Positions 34,408 to 42,816 of a DNA stretch of 45,304 bases are shown one piece after another (within the stretch, counting starts at the first letter, position 1; each line of letters begins with the position of its first letter). A program made the translations under genes and the position numbers. This DNA comes from Candidatus Anammoxibacter sp. GTDB lineage: Bacteria; Planctomycetota; Brocadiia; Brocadiales; Anammoxibacteraceae. Below the pieces are notes generated by a model. The model saw only the letters and a program-made list of their open reading frames with translations, was not told where the DNA came from and ran no database searches. The stretch spans positions 1 to 45,304 of the forward strand of contig JAIQZQ010000023.1 of the NCBI GenBank assembly GCA_021777105.1. Direction: 5' to 3'.

Positions 34408-35427
34408 ATGATTAAAACTTCGCTTTTCCCGCTTTTAATATTATTGACTTTGCCAATGGACCTTTTGGCCAAGGACTTTACAGGTTATTATACGGTTAAA
34501 AATGATAAATTCAGCATGCATACAGACTGTCGAGGCCGCCATGTAATAAAACCCGAAATCCTTGCAAATTTAAACGATAAAAAAGACGTTTTAAATATGC
34601 CGCAAATTATTTCCTATAAAGATATAGAGCGCATACAGATCAAAAAGCAATATCCGGATATGGGAAGCGCTTATGATGCGCTTTTTGAGTTTGCCGCCAA
34701 CTCATGGGATACGATTAAAGAAAAGACACAAACAAATATTGGCTGTAAACTAGCAATTGTGGCGGATGGAAATATACTGCAATCGCCTTCGTTGCGAGAC
34801 AGAGTTATATTTTCAGCTAAAATTAGTTTGTCGCCTAAACAGATTTTATTCCTTATAAACGTTCTATCTAAAATTAAACCTCCTTCCCCGGATGATATTG
34901 AAGCCAGGAAAAAAAGAGAGGTATATTACCGTTTAAATCTTTACCAGACTGACGAGAATTACGCAACGCAAATCCATTCTATATCTTCAGATTTAATTAA
35001 TATAGGAGAAGTGGATAATGCTATTACATTGCTAAAGGATAGTATTGAAAAAAATACAGGCCACACGAGATCCTCCCTTGTTTCATATTTAGCGGATGCC
35101 TATGAAAAAAAAGGCCAACAATCAAAAATCATTGAATTGTTGCAGAAAGAGATTAATAGCAATTCAGGTAGCTGGATGTTGCGTGACAAATTGTCAAAAA
35201 GTTACGCTGAAACAGGCAAATATAAACAAGCTTATGAAGAGCTAAAACAATTTTATAGCGCTTTTTACTTATTACAGGCAAATACAATGTTTGAAAAGGA
35301 TATTGAAATTCTAAAGTTGCGTATTCAACAACAAAAGGACTTAAAATCAGTTGACTTTATGAAAAAACAGATAAAATTTTATGAGGATAGCATTGAATTA
35401 AACAAATCAAAAATCGGTTTGAAATAA
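34408..35427 (+). CDS. Exported TPR-repeat protein of unknown function
   Basis: A 339-residue protein with an N-terminal signal peptide (LFPLLILLTLPMDLLAK). A novel region (about 20-170) contains TGYYTVKNDKFSMHTDCRGRH. TPR-like helices follow near 180-290 (LINIGEVDNAITLLKD, LADAYEKKGQQSKIIELL, YAETGKYKQAYEEL). The C-terminus is coiled. It probably acts in the periplasm as a protein-interaction scaffold. The FG-GAP gene follows after 24 bases and is likely in the same operon. The family is not recognised. Confidence 0.65.
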   Translation: MIKTSLFPLLILLTLPMDLLAKDFTGYYTVKNDKFSMHTDCRGRHVIKPEILANLNDKKDVLNMPQIISYKDIERIQIKKQYPDMGSAYDALFEFAANSWDTIKEKTQTNIGCKLAIVADGNILQSPSLRDRVIFSAKISLSPKQILFLINVLSKIKPPSPDDIEARKKREVYYRLNLYQTDENYATQIHSISSDLINIGEVDNAITLLKDSIEKNTGHTRSSLVSYLADAYEKKGQQSKIIELLQKEINSNSGSWMLRDKLSKSYAETGKYKQAYEELKQFYSAFYLLQANTMFEKDIEILKLRIQQQKDLKSVDFMKKQIKFYEDSIELNKSKIGLK

Positions 35428-35451
35428 AAAGGAGATTGAAAAGGAGAATTT

Positions 35452-36588
35452 ATGTTTAAAAATATCCGCTATTGTGTGTTTGTTATAATTTTGCTGTTTT
35501 CCGCTTCGGCTTGGGCGGCCATGAATATCCGGAACTATTTTCATGACGCGGAACTCTATCCAACAGATGAAGAGCCGCTGGATGTGGCCGTTGCCGACCT
35601 AAATCACGACAACCTCCCGGATGTTGTAACAGCAAACCGCAAAGGGCGCTCGCTTTCGGTATTTTTAGGCAACGAAGACGGCACATTGACTTTTTTTCAG
35701 GAAGTGGATATACAACTGGGAGGAACATCGTTAGCCATGGCGGATTTGAACCTAGACAAAAATATTGATGTTATAGTCAGCGCTTGCGATTACGGTTGCG
35801 TAAATAATGAAATACAAATACACCACGGCTCCGGAGATGGAAAGCTAACCCTGGCGGCGCGGCATAATGTTGGCGGTGTGCCATATAATATCACTATCCG
35901 TGATTTTAACCAAGACAAGTTCCCTGACATTGCGGCATCCGACGCAGTTGAAAATAGAATAATTTTACTTTTCAACAATCAGGACGGCGAAAATTTTGAA
36001 GTTCGCAGTTTGCCAACGGGACGGCGGCCGATATCACTGGCAGTTGGAGATATAAACGCCGATGGTTTTTTCGACTTGTGTAGCGCAAATCAGTGGGATG
36101 ACAATGTAACGCTCTATTTTGGTTTAGAAAATGGAGCCTTTTCCAAGCCGGAGACTATTAAAACCATGGACTTGCCATATAATTTAACCATTGAGGATAT
36201 TAATGGCGACGCCTTTGAGGACTTAATTGTGGCCCATTCAAGCGCCCCCGGTCGAATTGTCACATATTTGGGCAATAAAGAGGGTAAACCGAAAAAGAGC
36301 GAGTCACTGCCTGCCAACGGCCGCGCAATATTTGTCTGCGCCAAAGATTTTAACTTCGATGGGCAAAATGATATAGCCTTCACACTCGACGACACACAAG
36401 ATATCCATGTGCGCCTGAACAACAATGGCCTCTTTTTACTATCCGAACCGTTGTCGATCATCTCTATGCATGGTTTATATTCGTTGCTGATTGACGACAT
36501 AAACAACGATAGTTACCCGGATCTGCTTGCCGTTGAGTTTAATCAATCTATCCTATCAATAGCGCTGGGCAGAGCGCCGGAAGAGTGA
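35452..36588 (+). CDS. Secreted FG-GAP/VCBS beta-propeller protein
   Basis: A 378-residue protein with a signal peptide (CVFVIILLFSASAWAA) and about six FG-GAP/VCBS repeats carrying calcium-type motifs such as VADLNHDNLPDVVTA, VGDINADGFFDLCSA and IDDINNDSYPDLLAVE. These predict an integrin-alpha-like propeller. There are two AAGGAGA-like sites before ATG 35452. It is extracytoplasmic and probably adhesive or ligand-binding; no enzyme domain is attached. It is likely co-expressed with the TPR protein upstream. Confidence 0.8.
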   Translation: MFKNIRYCVFVIILLFSASAWAAMNIRNYFHDAELYPTDEEPLDVAVADLNHDNLPDVVTANRKGRSLSVFLGNEDGTLTFFQEVDIQLGGTSLAMADLNLDKNIDVIVSACDYGCVNNEIQIHHGSGDGKLTLAARHNVGGVPYNITIRDFNQDKFPDIAASDAVENRIILLFNNQDGENFEVRSLPTGRRPISLAVGDINADGFFDLCSANQWDDNVTLYFGLENGAFSKPETIKTMDLPYNLTIEDINGDAFEDLIVAHSSAPGRIVTYLGNKEGKPKKSESLPANGRAIFVCAKDFNFDGQNDIAFTLDDTQDIHVRLNNNGLFLLSEPLSIISMHGLYSLLIDDINNDSYPDLLAVEFNQSILSIALGRAPEE

Positions 36589-36654
36589 CAAATCAATACT
36601 TATAAAAAAAAATGCAGCTAAGCCACAAGGGTTAAATATGGCTATATATGGAGT

Positions 36655-36673
36655 ACATTAACCGTGTTAATGT
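36655..36673. repeat. ACATTAAC-cgt-GTTAATGT palindrome
   Basis: The same core and loop as 31355-31373, 66 bases after the FG-GAP gene stop. The bases beside the core co-vary to keep the pairing (GAATTAAC/GTTAATTC there, ACATTAAC/GTTAATGT here). Confidence 0.55.
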
Positions 36674-36753
36674 TAAAAACAATACAATTGAATACTTTAT
36701 ATCAATAAACGTTATGCGATATACTTATACTCAATCGCTGTTAATCAATTGTT

Positions 36754-36776
36754 GGTTCAAGCCTCCGGCTTGAACC
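36754..36776. repeat. Hairpin GGTTCAAGCC / GGCTTGAACC
   Basis: Perfect ten-base arms and a three-base loop. It shares the GGTTCAA arm with the 6741, 29929 and 39293 repeats but has a longer stem. Confidence 0.6.
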
Positions 36777-36880
36777 ACATCGGACATTAACTATACACCG
36801 TATAGAATAAATAATAAAATCCAAATATTTTATCAACATTTATTATCATTTAACTTATAAGATACTAATTTAAGCGATTT

Positions 36881-37084
36881 TCAAATCCTTATAAATAGTG
36901 GCACAGGCATCCCTGCCTGTGTTTCAACATCAAAAAGCGCTGGATATTTAGTCTCGCCAATTTCCAAGCTCCATTGTTTTCCATCTTGCTTCTCCGCTTC
37001 TATACTATTGGACGCATAAATATTGTATCCGCCAACAAGATATATTATGGTGAAGAAAGCGGCAATATTTTTTATATATATCAA
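36881..37084 (-). pseudogene. Truncated secreted A-family gene (A4, block 1)
   Basis: A 67-codon remnant. Its first half matches A1 closely (GKQWSLEIGETKYPALF against EKQWNLKIGETKYPALF). Homology stops at about 36930. The frame then runs through an ACAGGC / GCCTGT hairpin repeat (36902-36921) to a stop; the same hairpin with the same flank (AAACACAGGC, CACTATTTATA) is at 39374-39405. The 3' three quarters of the gene are missing. The start is a TTG at 37084. It occupies the position that A3 takes in block 2. Confidence 0.7.
36902..36921. repeat. ACAGGC hairpin at the A4 truncation point
   Basis: CACAGGCA / TGCCTGTG arms with a CCC-type centre. It is flanked, on the minus strand, by AAA before and CCACTATTTATA after, as in the copy at 39376-39395. 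Another form lies at 18441. Confidence 0.65.
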
Positions 37085-37129
37085 TGTCTCATGTTCCCGG
37101 AGGCAAGCCTGTAATTACTTATCGATTTT

Positions 37130-37945
37130 TTATGTGCCTATCGGAACAATTATAATTTTCCATTTATTATCTAAATAAACTAAAGGGAATACTTTATTTA
37201 CTTCATTATATTTTTTATCAAAGCATACCGCATGATAAAAGAAATAGCCTTTTATAATATCATCATCACTTTTATTTACCTCTAAAATACTAGGCAAAAA
37301 CATTTTATATTGTTTTACAGGATTTTTATTTTTATAGTTGTTAAATTCAATAATTGCCTTGCTTCTCATTATTTGAGGGGATGGCGCAAATCGAAAATCA
37401 TATAGTTCTAATAGTTTTTCCGGGTTAATATGATCGCCGATATTGTTGAAATAATCTATAAATTCATATAGTTTTTTAAATTTTTTAAAGTTCCGTTTTT
37501 TTAACTTTATTGCTTTTTTATAACCCTTTAATAAACCGCTTCTTATAATAATATGATCTTTGATATTAAGTTGAGCCATATATAAGTGGTTATCCGTAAA
37601 CTCTTTAGGCCAAAATTCCGGAGGAGTTATGCGTTTCTTTGAAGTTATTTCATTGTTTTTAACAAAAAACTTCTCTTTTTCATCAAGTATGCGTAAGGTG
37701 TCTTCGGGATATCTTGCGTAAATTAATTGAATATCAGCCACCACCTCATCTAAAAAATCATCGGAATATCCATCGTTATCCTCAAAAAGCGCTGGGTATT
37801 TAGTCTCGCCAATTTTTAAATTCCATTGCTTTTCATTTTTAAAATTTGCGTCTTGATTTTCATTAGCGAAACCGCAATACGAAAAAAGACTTATACAAAC
37901 AAAAAAAATAGAGGCTAAAAATTTGTTTAATTTTATATTTTTCAT
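37130..37945 (-). CDS. Secreted A-family protein A1, unknown function
   Basis: A 271-residue protein with a signal peptide (FLASIFFVCISLFSYCGFA) and an unrecognised mature part. Family blocks shared with A2 and A3 are KYPALFEDNDGYSDDF, ITSKKRITPPEFWPKEF, FIDYFNNIGDHI, LYDFRFAP and KVFPLVYLDNKWKI. The pattern, with conserved aromatic, acidic and Pro residues, suggests a folded extracytoplasmic protein. Its ATG (37945) overlaps the stop of B1 as ATGA, so translation is coupled to B1. The remnant A4 follows. I do not recognise the family. Confidence 0.7.
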   Translation of the reverse strand: MKNIKLNKFLASIFFVCISLFSYCGFANENQDANFKNEKQWNLKIGETKYPALFEDNDGYSDDFLDEVVADIQLIYARYPEDTLRILDEKEKFFVKNNEITSKKRITPPEFWPKEFTDNHLYMAQLNIKDHIIIRSGLLKGYKKAIKLKKRNFKKFKKLYEFIDYFNNIGDHINPEKLLELYDFRFAPSPQIMRSKAIIEFNNYKNKNPVKQYKMFLPSILEVNKSDDDIIKGYFFYHAVCFDKKYNEVNKVFPLVYLDNKWKIIIVPIGT

Positions 37946-39114
37946 AGTTCTCCCGGACATTTGTCTGGCTCTAATAGCGTAGGATCAGCGCTTGTAAAAG
38001 CAGGCCTGACTTCTAAATATTTTTGAAAATAAGCACCTTCATACATTAACGGTCTGGTAAAATTGCTTAAAATGGCATTCCCCTCAACATTGTTTCCGTC
38101 CAGTTGCGCCGCCCATATGTAAGAGTTTACATCATGTCTAACATGCTCTTGAAAAGCGTTGGAAAGTGTAGCAAATCCCTTATCCGCTGAACCCGCTTTT
38201 ATGCCGGTTCTAAGTAGATTTCCGTTGCTGGCATAAGTTGCCTGGTGTCCATGACCTCCAGGTGATTCTACTGACCGCATCTCAAAAGCGGCGCCGGGAT
38301 GAAAATAATTGCCTACGCCGCATACAGTATCGAAAATGCTTAAAGGGCAGACTCCCCAATTAGTGCAGGCCTCCGGCTCGGGATCCTCATTATTTTCCCC
38401 AAGCGATCTATACACATCCGGCAATTCGTTAAGCCAGGATTTATCGCCTAATTCATTTGAATACCAGGCATCAAACTTATCTTTTGTTTTTTTGGGAACT
38501 ATGACAACAATTAATTCATCAAAATCACTGGTGCATATGGAAGCCGCTTTTATTGTAAACCATTTTATCTCGCCCAAGTCTTTAACAAGGCCATAATTAA
38601 TTACGCTTGAAGGCGGATGTTTAGGATCATCATTTTTTAACCATTTAATGCGGTCTATATCGGAATCCTCGGTAAGAAAGTCGGCTACATCAATGGTTTG
38701 CGAAGAGTCGGCTATTACAGCGACAGATTTAGTTATTGCGCCGCTATTAAGATTTCTAACATTCACCTTTGCTGTGTCAAACTCAACCTTAACAAATTCA
38801 ACCCCTTCGCAGAGTTCGCTATCTTTTCTGCATTGCCCTATTATCGCATACTGCGGGCAGTTGCATCCCCAACCGGCTTTGACTATCCCCGCGCCCGGAT
38901 CACTTATTATGCTGAAGCCGTAATTTGTCACGTGGCCCGTGACTACGATCTCAAACCTGTTTGTGGCGTGACCAAAACTCCGAAAGTATGCTATGGAGCC
39001 TGCGGGCAGAGCATACATATTCGGGTAAGTAATCTCAACCGGAGGGTCAAATATAGCGTCTGCGGGCTGCAATGTCCAGGCAAAAGGCGGGGTCGCGCCG
39101 TCCGGCATGGGCAT
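37942..39114 (-). CDS. Cys-rich surface protein B1, probably lacking its 5' part
   Basis: A 390-codon frame from ATG 39114. The protein-like frame continues upstream to a TAA with no ATG, GTG or TTG (AIIALNKVHFDKVP), and neither a ribosome-binding site nor a signal peptide is present. The first 85 residues (PFAWTLQPADAIFDPPVEIT, AYFRSFGHATNRFEIVVTGH) resemble the ZU5-like C-terminal part of large bacterial Ig-repeat surface proteins. A Cys-rich stretch follows (GWGCNCPQY, CRKDSELCEG), and a late domain has FHPGAAFEMRS, GGHGHQATY and SYIWAAQLDG. It is likely a detached C-terminal module. It overlaps A1 by four bases. Confidence 0.6.
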   Translation of the reverse strand: MPMPDGATPPFAWTLQPADAIFDPPVEITYPNMYALPAGSIAYFRSFGHATNRFEIVVTGHVTNYGFSIISDPGAGIVKAGWGCNCPQYAIIGQCRKDSELCEGVEFVKVEFDTAKVNVRNLNSGAITKSVAVIADSSQTIDVADFLTEDSDIDRIKWLKNDDPKHPPSSVINYGLVKDLGEIKWFTIKAASICTSDFDELIVVIVPKKTKDKFDAWYSNELGDKSWLNELPDVYRSLGENNEDPEPEACTNWGVCPLSIFDTVCGVGNYFHPGAAFEMRSVESPGGHGHQATYASNGNLLRTGIKAGSADKGFATLSNAFQEHVRHDVNSYIWAAQLDGNNVEGNAILSNFTRPLMYEGAYFQKYLEVRPAFTSADPTLLEPDKCPGEL

Positions 39115-39229
39115 TGGGACTTTATCAAAATGAACCTTGTTTAACGCTATAATCGCTGGGCCGGCAAATGAGTTTATGAAGATGTTAGACGTTTTTAGAG
39201 GAGTTGTTTTTTATTTATTCTCCCCTCGG

Positions 39230-39593
39230 TGGGATAATTCTCACTAAGGCAGGTAAGCTGCCAAGTGTTCATTTATATACAGAGCATAGTTTACGTCAGT
39301 TTGGTTCAAGTCGAAGAATTGAACCAACTATGGGCGACTGAGTGGAGCAGGCATCCTGCCTGCGATAAATTAAAACACAGGCAAGGATGCCTGTGACACT
39401 ATTTATATGAATTGTAAACAGCTTAATTTAGGTTGGTTTGATTTTTACTAAAACTTCATTCCCAGGGTAAAAACACAGGGCTTATATAATTTTAGCCCTT
39501 TAGGCTACTTTGGAAACTGTTTGATTCTGAAAAATTATGCAAAAATCTCTGATTTTTACCAAAACTTTAGCGCATTTTATACGCTTATTTTAG
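39230..39593. repeat. Mosaic of at least six repeat units between B1 and the thaumatin-like gene
   Basis: In order: GGATAATTCTCAC family copy 3 (39232-39283); GGTTCAA family copy 3 (39293-39333); GCAGGC/GCCTGC hairpin (39347-39363); ACAGGC hairpin (39376-39395); CCCAGGG family copy 2 (39459-39522); 71-bp family partial copy 3 (39543-39593). The last supplies the stop codon (39590-39592) of the next minus-strand gene. No gene lies in this gap. Confidence 0.7.
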
Positions 39594-40387
39594 TAACGTA
39601 TGAGCTCGTTTACAAAACTAACAGTGACTGTTCCTCCGCTGTTTGCAGCGTCTCTGTAAACTTCGCATATGCGGGAATTTTGGCATTCGGGGTTGAGGCT
39701 GAAATCAGGGCAGAGTATGCCGCCGATAAGCTGAACGCAATCATTACACCCTTTGGGGACAACCCCTGGATTGCCAATGTTTTCGCCCAACAGTTTTGAA
39801 CTGATTTTGGTAATCGGTTTGGCTGGGCGGCTTCCATAGAGCCAATCTTTGCCGCCATACATGGAGATCGTCATTCTGGCATTATATCCATATAAAAGAC
39901 TTATGTTCACGGTCTCAAGGCCTTCATTTGAATTAAAGGTAAACTCGGCGGTTGTGTATCCATTGGGGTGCTCGCTGTTTGGGCAGCCTGGAAAACCGCC
40001 AAAAGTCAAGCTTCCGCTGATGCAGGTGTTTGATATGTTTGGAAACGTCGTATACGATCTTGGCGAAAGCGTTAGCATGCACTTGCCCGCGTATGGCGGT
40101 GTATCGGAATTTACAACATCCGAGCAAAATCCCAGGCTTGCAAGTTGATCGGCTGTAACCGGCGGATTGTCGGGGCCGCAGCCGTTTCCAAGAGCGGCCA
40201 ACTCAACGCCAAATACTTTTTCGCTGTTGGTTGAGTTTGCTATTACCAGGGCGGTGCGTTTTTTAGCCTCGGCTTTATTGCCGGCGGCAATTGAGAGGCT
40301 GATATATGTAAAGTTTATGGCCGCTATTAATAATATGGCGGAAACTGTTGAAAAAACTGAAAAGCGGGGTTTGTAAATCGTATTCAT
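39590..40387 (-). CDS. Secreted thaumatin-like-fold protein
   Basis: A 265-residue protein with an N-terminal membrane or signal segment (FSTVSAILLIAAINFTYISL). The mature part has many cysteines. A stretch TTAEFTFN..LETVNISLLYGYNARMTIS recalls the thaumatin core (AEFTLNG, DFYDVSLVDGYNIPM), with a later GVVPKGCNDC and CPDFSLNPECQ. That match is by memory and moderate. AAAGGAG precedes ATG 40387. Its 3' end lies within a dispersed repeat, so the C-terminus may be altered. It is probably extracellular; thaumatin-like domains bind glycans. Confidence 0.55.
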   Translation of the reverse strand: MNTIYKPRFSVFSTVSAILLIAAINFTYISLSIAAGNKAEAKKRTALVIANSTNSEKVFGVELAALGNGCGPDNPPVTADQLASLGFCSDVVNSDTPPYAGKCMLTLSPRSYTTFPNISNTCISGSLTFGGFPGCPNSEHPNGYTTAEFTFNSNEGLETVNISLLYGYNARMTISMYGGKDWLYGSRPAKPITKISSKLLGENIGNPGVVPKGCNDCVQLIGGILCPDFSLNPECQNSRICEVYRDAANSGGTVTVSFVNELIRY

Positions 40388-40595
40388 TGTTGCTCCTTTC
40401 TATAAAATCAAAAGAGGTTAAAAGCTCTGAAACCATAGGAAAAGCAAAAGCTTGCCCTCAAAAATACACGAAAAGCCTCGAAATTAAATTCAAAATATAA
40501 ATAAAAATAAAAGCATTATAGACAGGATTTACAGGATTAAATCAAAAAAGGAAAAATGCTTCTATTTTTGCCTGACTTTTATCTTGCATTCCGGG

Positions 40596-41828
40596 TTACT
40601 GGCTGCCCAAACAAGAGCATGTCCATACATTATTTTGCCAGGAGTTTGATGTTGAACAGGAATCGCTTAACTTTCTGCAAACCCTTTTTCCGTAATTTAC
40701 AAAGTTGCCATCGGGATCAAAGACATTTGGGACCGCTCCCTGCACGCAATTACCGGAAAAGAACGCTGCGTCCGTTTCGCAGGTGTCTATTCTGAAACCA
40801 TGTGACAATGGAAATAGTTCCTCGCAAAGCGCCTTGCAACCAGGCCCCCATTCGGCGTTGTTATTGCTCAGCGTAAAATACTCATAACCTTCATATGTGG
40901 CTATTTGCCATATTCCCGGTTTAAGGTGAATGACGCCCGCGTCGGTAACTCCACCCGGCGCAAATGACAACAATTGGGTTGAGCCGAAATGTTCCGTTTT
41001 TCTAACAACAGCGGACGCGTTAAGGGTTAAATTGCCAAGCCGCGTTGGCGCATTAAGAAATTGAAATGACCCATCCCTGTCCGTAACCGCGAATATGCCT
41101 GTTTCCTTCAATATTACAGTGGCGCCCTTTACAGGCGTTTCGTCAACAAGCTGCACAAAACCCTGAATAGTTGTCAACTCATCATCCGGCGATACGGTTA
41201 TGCTCGCCACGCCAATCACCTTGTCATACTCGACGGATATATAGGCAACGCCTGGCCCATTGGCTGTTACAAGCCCGTCAGGCCCGACTTCGGCTATGTC
41301 TATTGCGTTCGTTCTGTAAATCGTATTTTTTGAGCCGGCTGTAACATCTATTAAAGAGCCATCAGTCATTTTGGCCGTCACGGTCAATTGAGAAGTCTCT
41401 TCAATCGCGGTAAGCGTTTGTTTCTCAACTTCAATAATCAACTCAACCGGGAAAGGTGGCGGAACATTTGTAAATGTTAAATCCTGCACAAAATATGTAC
41501 TGCTTTTTATAATCTGAAAAGGCTCGCTGAAAGCGTATTTATAATCCCCGGCTGCGCCCTTGTCCTTCATGGCAATTGCCCTGTAAAAGCTGTCGCTCAA
41601 TGAATCTGGGTTTGAGCCTGGACCGGCATGGCCAAACTCGTCTTTTACCGGTATATTGGAGACTCTAAAACTGCCGTCTATATTAACTTTAACAGATTCC
41701 GACGATTTCACGGAAACCGACCATGTGTCATCAAGGTACTGCGCATGGCTTTTAACTCCATAAAATAGAAACATCAATGCAAAAGCAAAAAGAACCTGAA
41801 ATATCTTGCCTTTATATAAAAATTCCAT
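40596..41828 (-). CDS. Secreted Big2 / CarboxypepD_reg protein with Cys-rich tail
   Basis: A 410-residue exported protein. A signal segment (VLFAFALMFLFYGVKSHA) and an N-terminal region (TWSVSVKSSESVKVNIDGSF) lead to a Big2-type Ig domain (EETSQLTVTAKMTDGS, VGPDGLVTANGPGVAYI). A carboxypeptidase-regulatory-like domain follows (IQGFVQLVDETPVKGATV, DRDGSFQFLNAP). The last 90 residues are Cys-rich (GCKALCEELF, CETDAAFFSGNCV, WTCSCLGSQ). AAAGGAGT is well placed before ATG 41828. The Ig and regulatory domains are what would be expected upstream of B-type modules, so this gene and the B genes may be parts of a once-larger protein family. Confidence 0.7.
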   Translation of the reverse strand: MEFLYKGKIFQVLFAFALMFLFYGVKSHAQYLDDTWSVSVKSSESVKVNIDGSFRVSNIPVKDEFGHAGPGSNPDSLSDSFYRAIAMKDKGAAGDYKYAFSEPFQIIKSSTYFVQDLTFTNVPPPFPVELIIEVEKQTLTAIEETSQLTVTAKMTDGSLIDVTAGSKNTIYRTNAIDIAEVGPDGLVTANGPGVAYISVEYDKVIGVASITVSPDDELTTIQGFVQLVDETPVKGATVILKETGIFAVTDRDGSFQFLNAPTRLGNLTLNASAVVRKTEHFGSTQLLSFAPGGVTDAGVIHLKPGIWQIATYEGYEYFTLSNNNAEWGPGCKALCEELFPLSHGFRIDTCETDAAFFSGNCVQGAVPNVFDPDGNFVNYGKRVCRKLSDSCSTSNSWQNNVWTCSCLGSQ

Positions 41829-41934
41829 AAATTCTCGACTCCTTTACATGTTGATTGTTCATTTTCAATATAATAATAAACAAATATACGCTTCGCCAAA
41901 AACGAGTGAACACACATATGCGCCTAATCACAAT

Positions 41935-42764
41935 TTATGTGCCTGGCGGAGGGCCAACAATTATTTTCCATGCTCTATTATCTAGATAGATCAATGAAAA
42001 TAATTTTTTCACTTTATTATCTTTTTTATCAAAGCATTTTACACGATAAGTTAAAAGCCCTTTGCTCATTTTTTCTTCACTTACAAAGACTTCTAATAAA
42101 CTTGGTTTTAACATTTTATATTGCTTTAGTGGATTTTTTTTTTTGGACTTTTCTTATTTAAAGCTTCTGTTTCAGCTATAAGAGTAGTTTCCATGTAAGG
42201 CGCGAAACGACAGTCATATAGTTTTAGTAAATTTTTTGGCTCAATATAATCACCAATATTATTAAAATAATCTATAAATTCATAAAGCTTTTTAAACTCT
42301 AGAGGGTGATTTTTCTTAGATAATATTGCGTTTAAATATGCATTTTGTAATCCTTTCGTTATAACAATATGGTCTTTTTCTTTAAAATCTGCAACATATA
42401 AGTGATTATTAGTAAACTGCTCAGGCCAAAAATACGGGGTTATACGTTTTTTTGAAATTATCTCCTTGTCTTTTACAATAAATTTCTTTTCTGCGTTATA
42501 CCCACGCATTGTATTTGCAGGGAATCGATCATAAATCAATTGTACATCTGCAACTACTTTTTCAAAAAATTCGTTTGATATCTCAACTGTAACCGTGTTT
42601 TCAAAAAGTACGGAATAATTAATGTCAGCAATTTTTAAACTCAATTGCTTTTCCACTTGCGTTGTTGCATCAGCAGTCTCACTTGCTACAACAGAAAAAC
42701 CATTAGCGCATGCGCAAACAAACAATATATTAGTTAAGAAAGACTTGAATGTTTTATATTTCAC
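41935..42764 (-). pseudogene. Secreted A-family gene A3 frameshifted in a poly-A tract (block 2)
   Basis: From GTG 42764 the frame follows A1/A2 (signal peptide, SKKRITPYFWPEQF, FIDYFNNIGDYI, LYDCRFAPY) to NKKSPKKKIH, then stops. In another frame the family resumes at PLKQYKMLKPSLLEV and ends SLIYLDNRAWKIIVGPPPGT at 41935. The break is an A11 run (T11 at 42134-42144). Adding one A, or removing two, restores the full protein. Long A tracts inside surface-protein genes are classic slippage sites, so this copy may be phase-variable rather than dead. A sequencing or assembly error is also possible. Confidence 0.75.
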
Positions 42765-42816
42765 TTTTATTGTGAAGAATTAATAATGTAAACATAAACT
42801 AAAACTTTAATTGACA

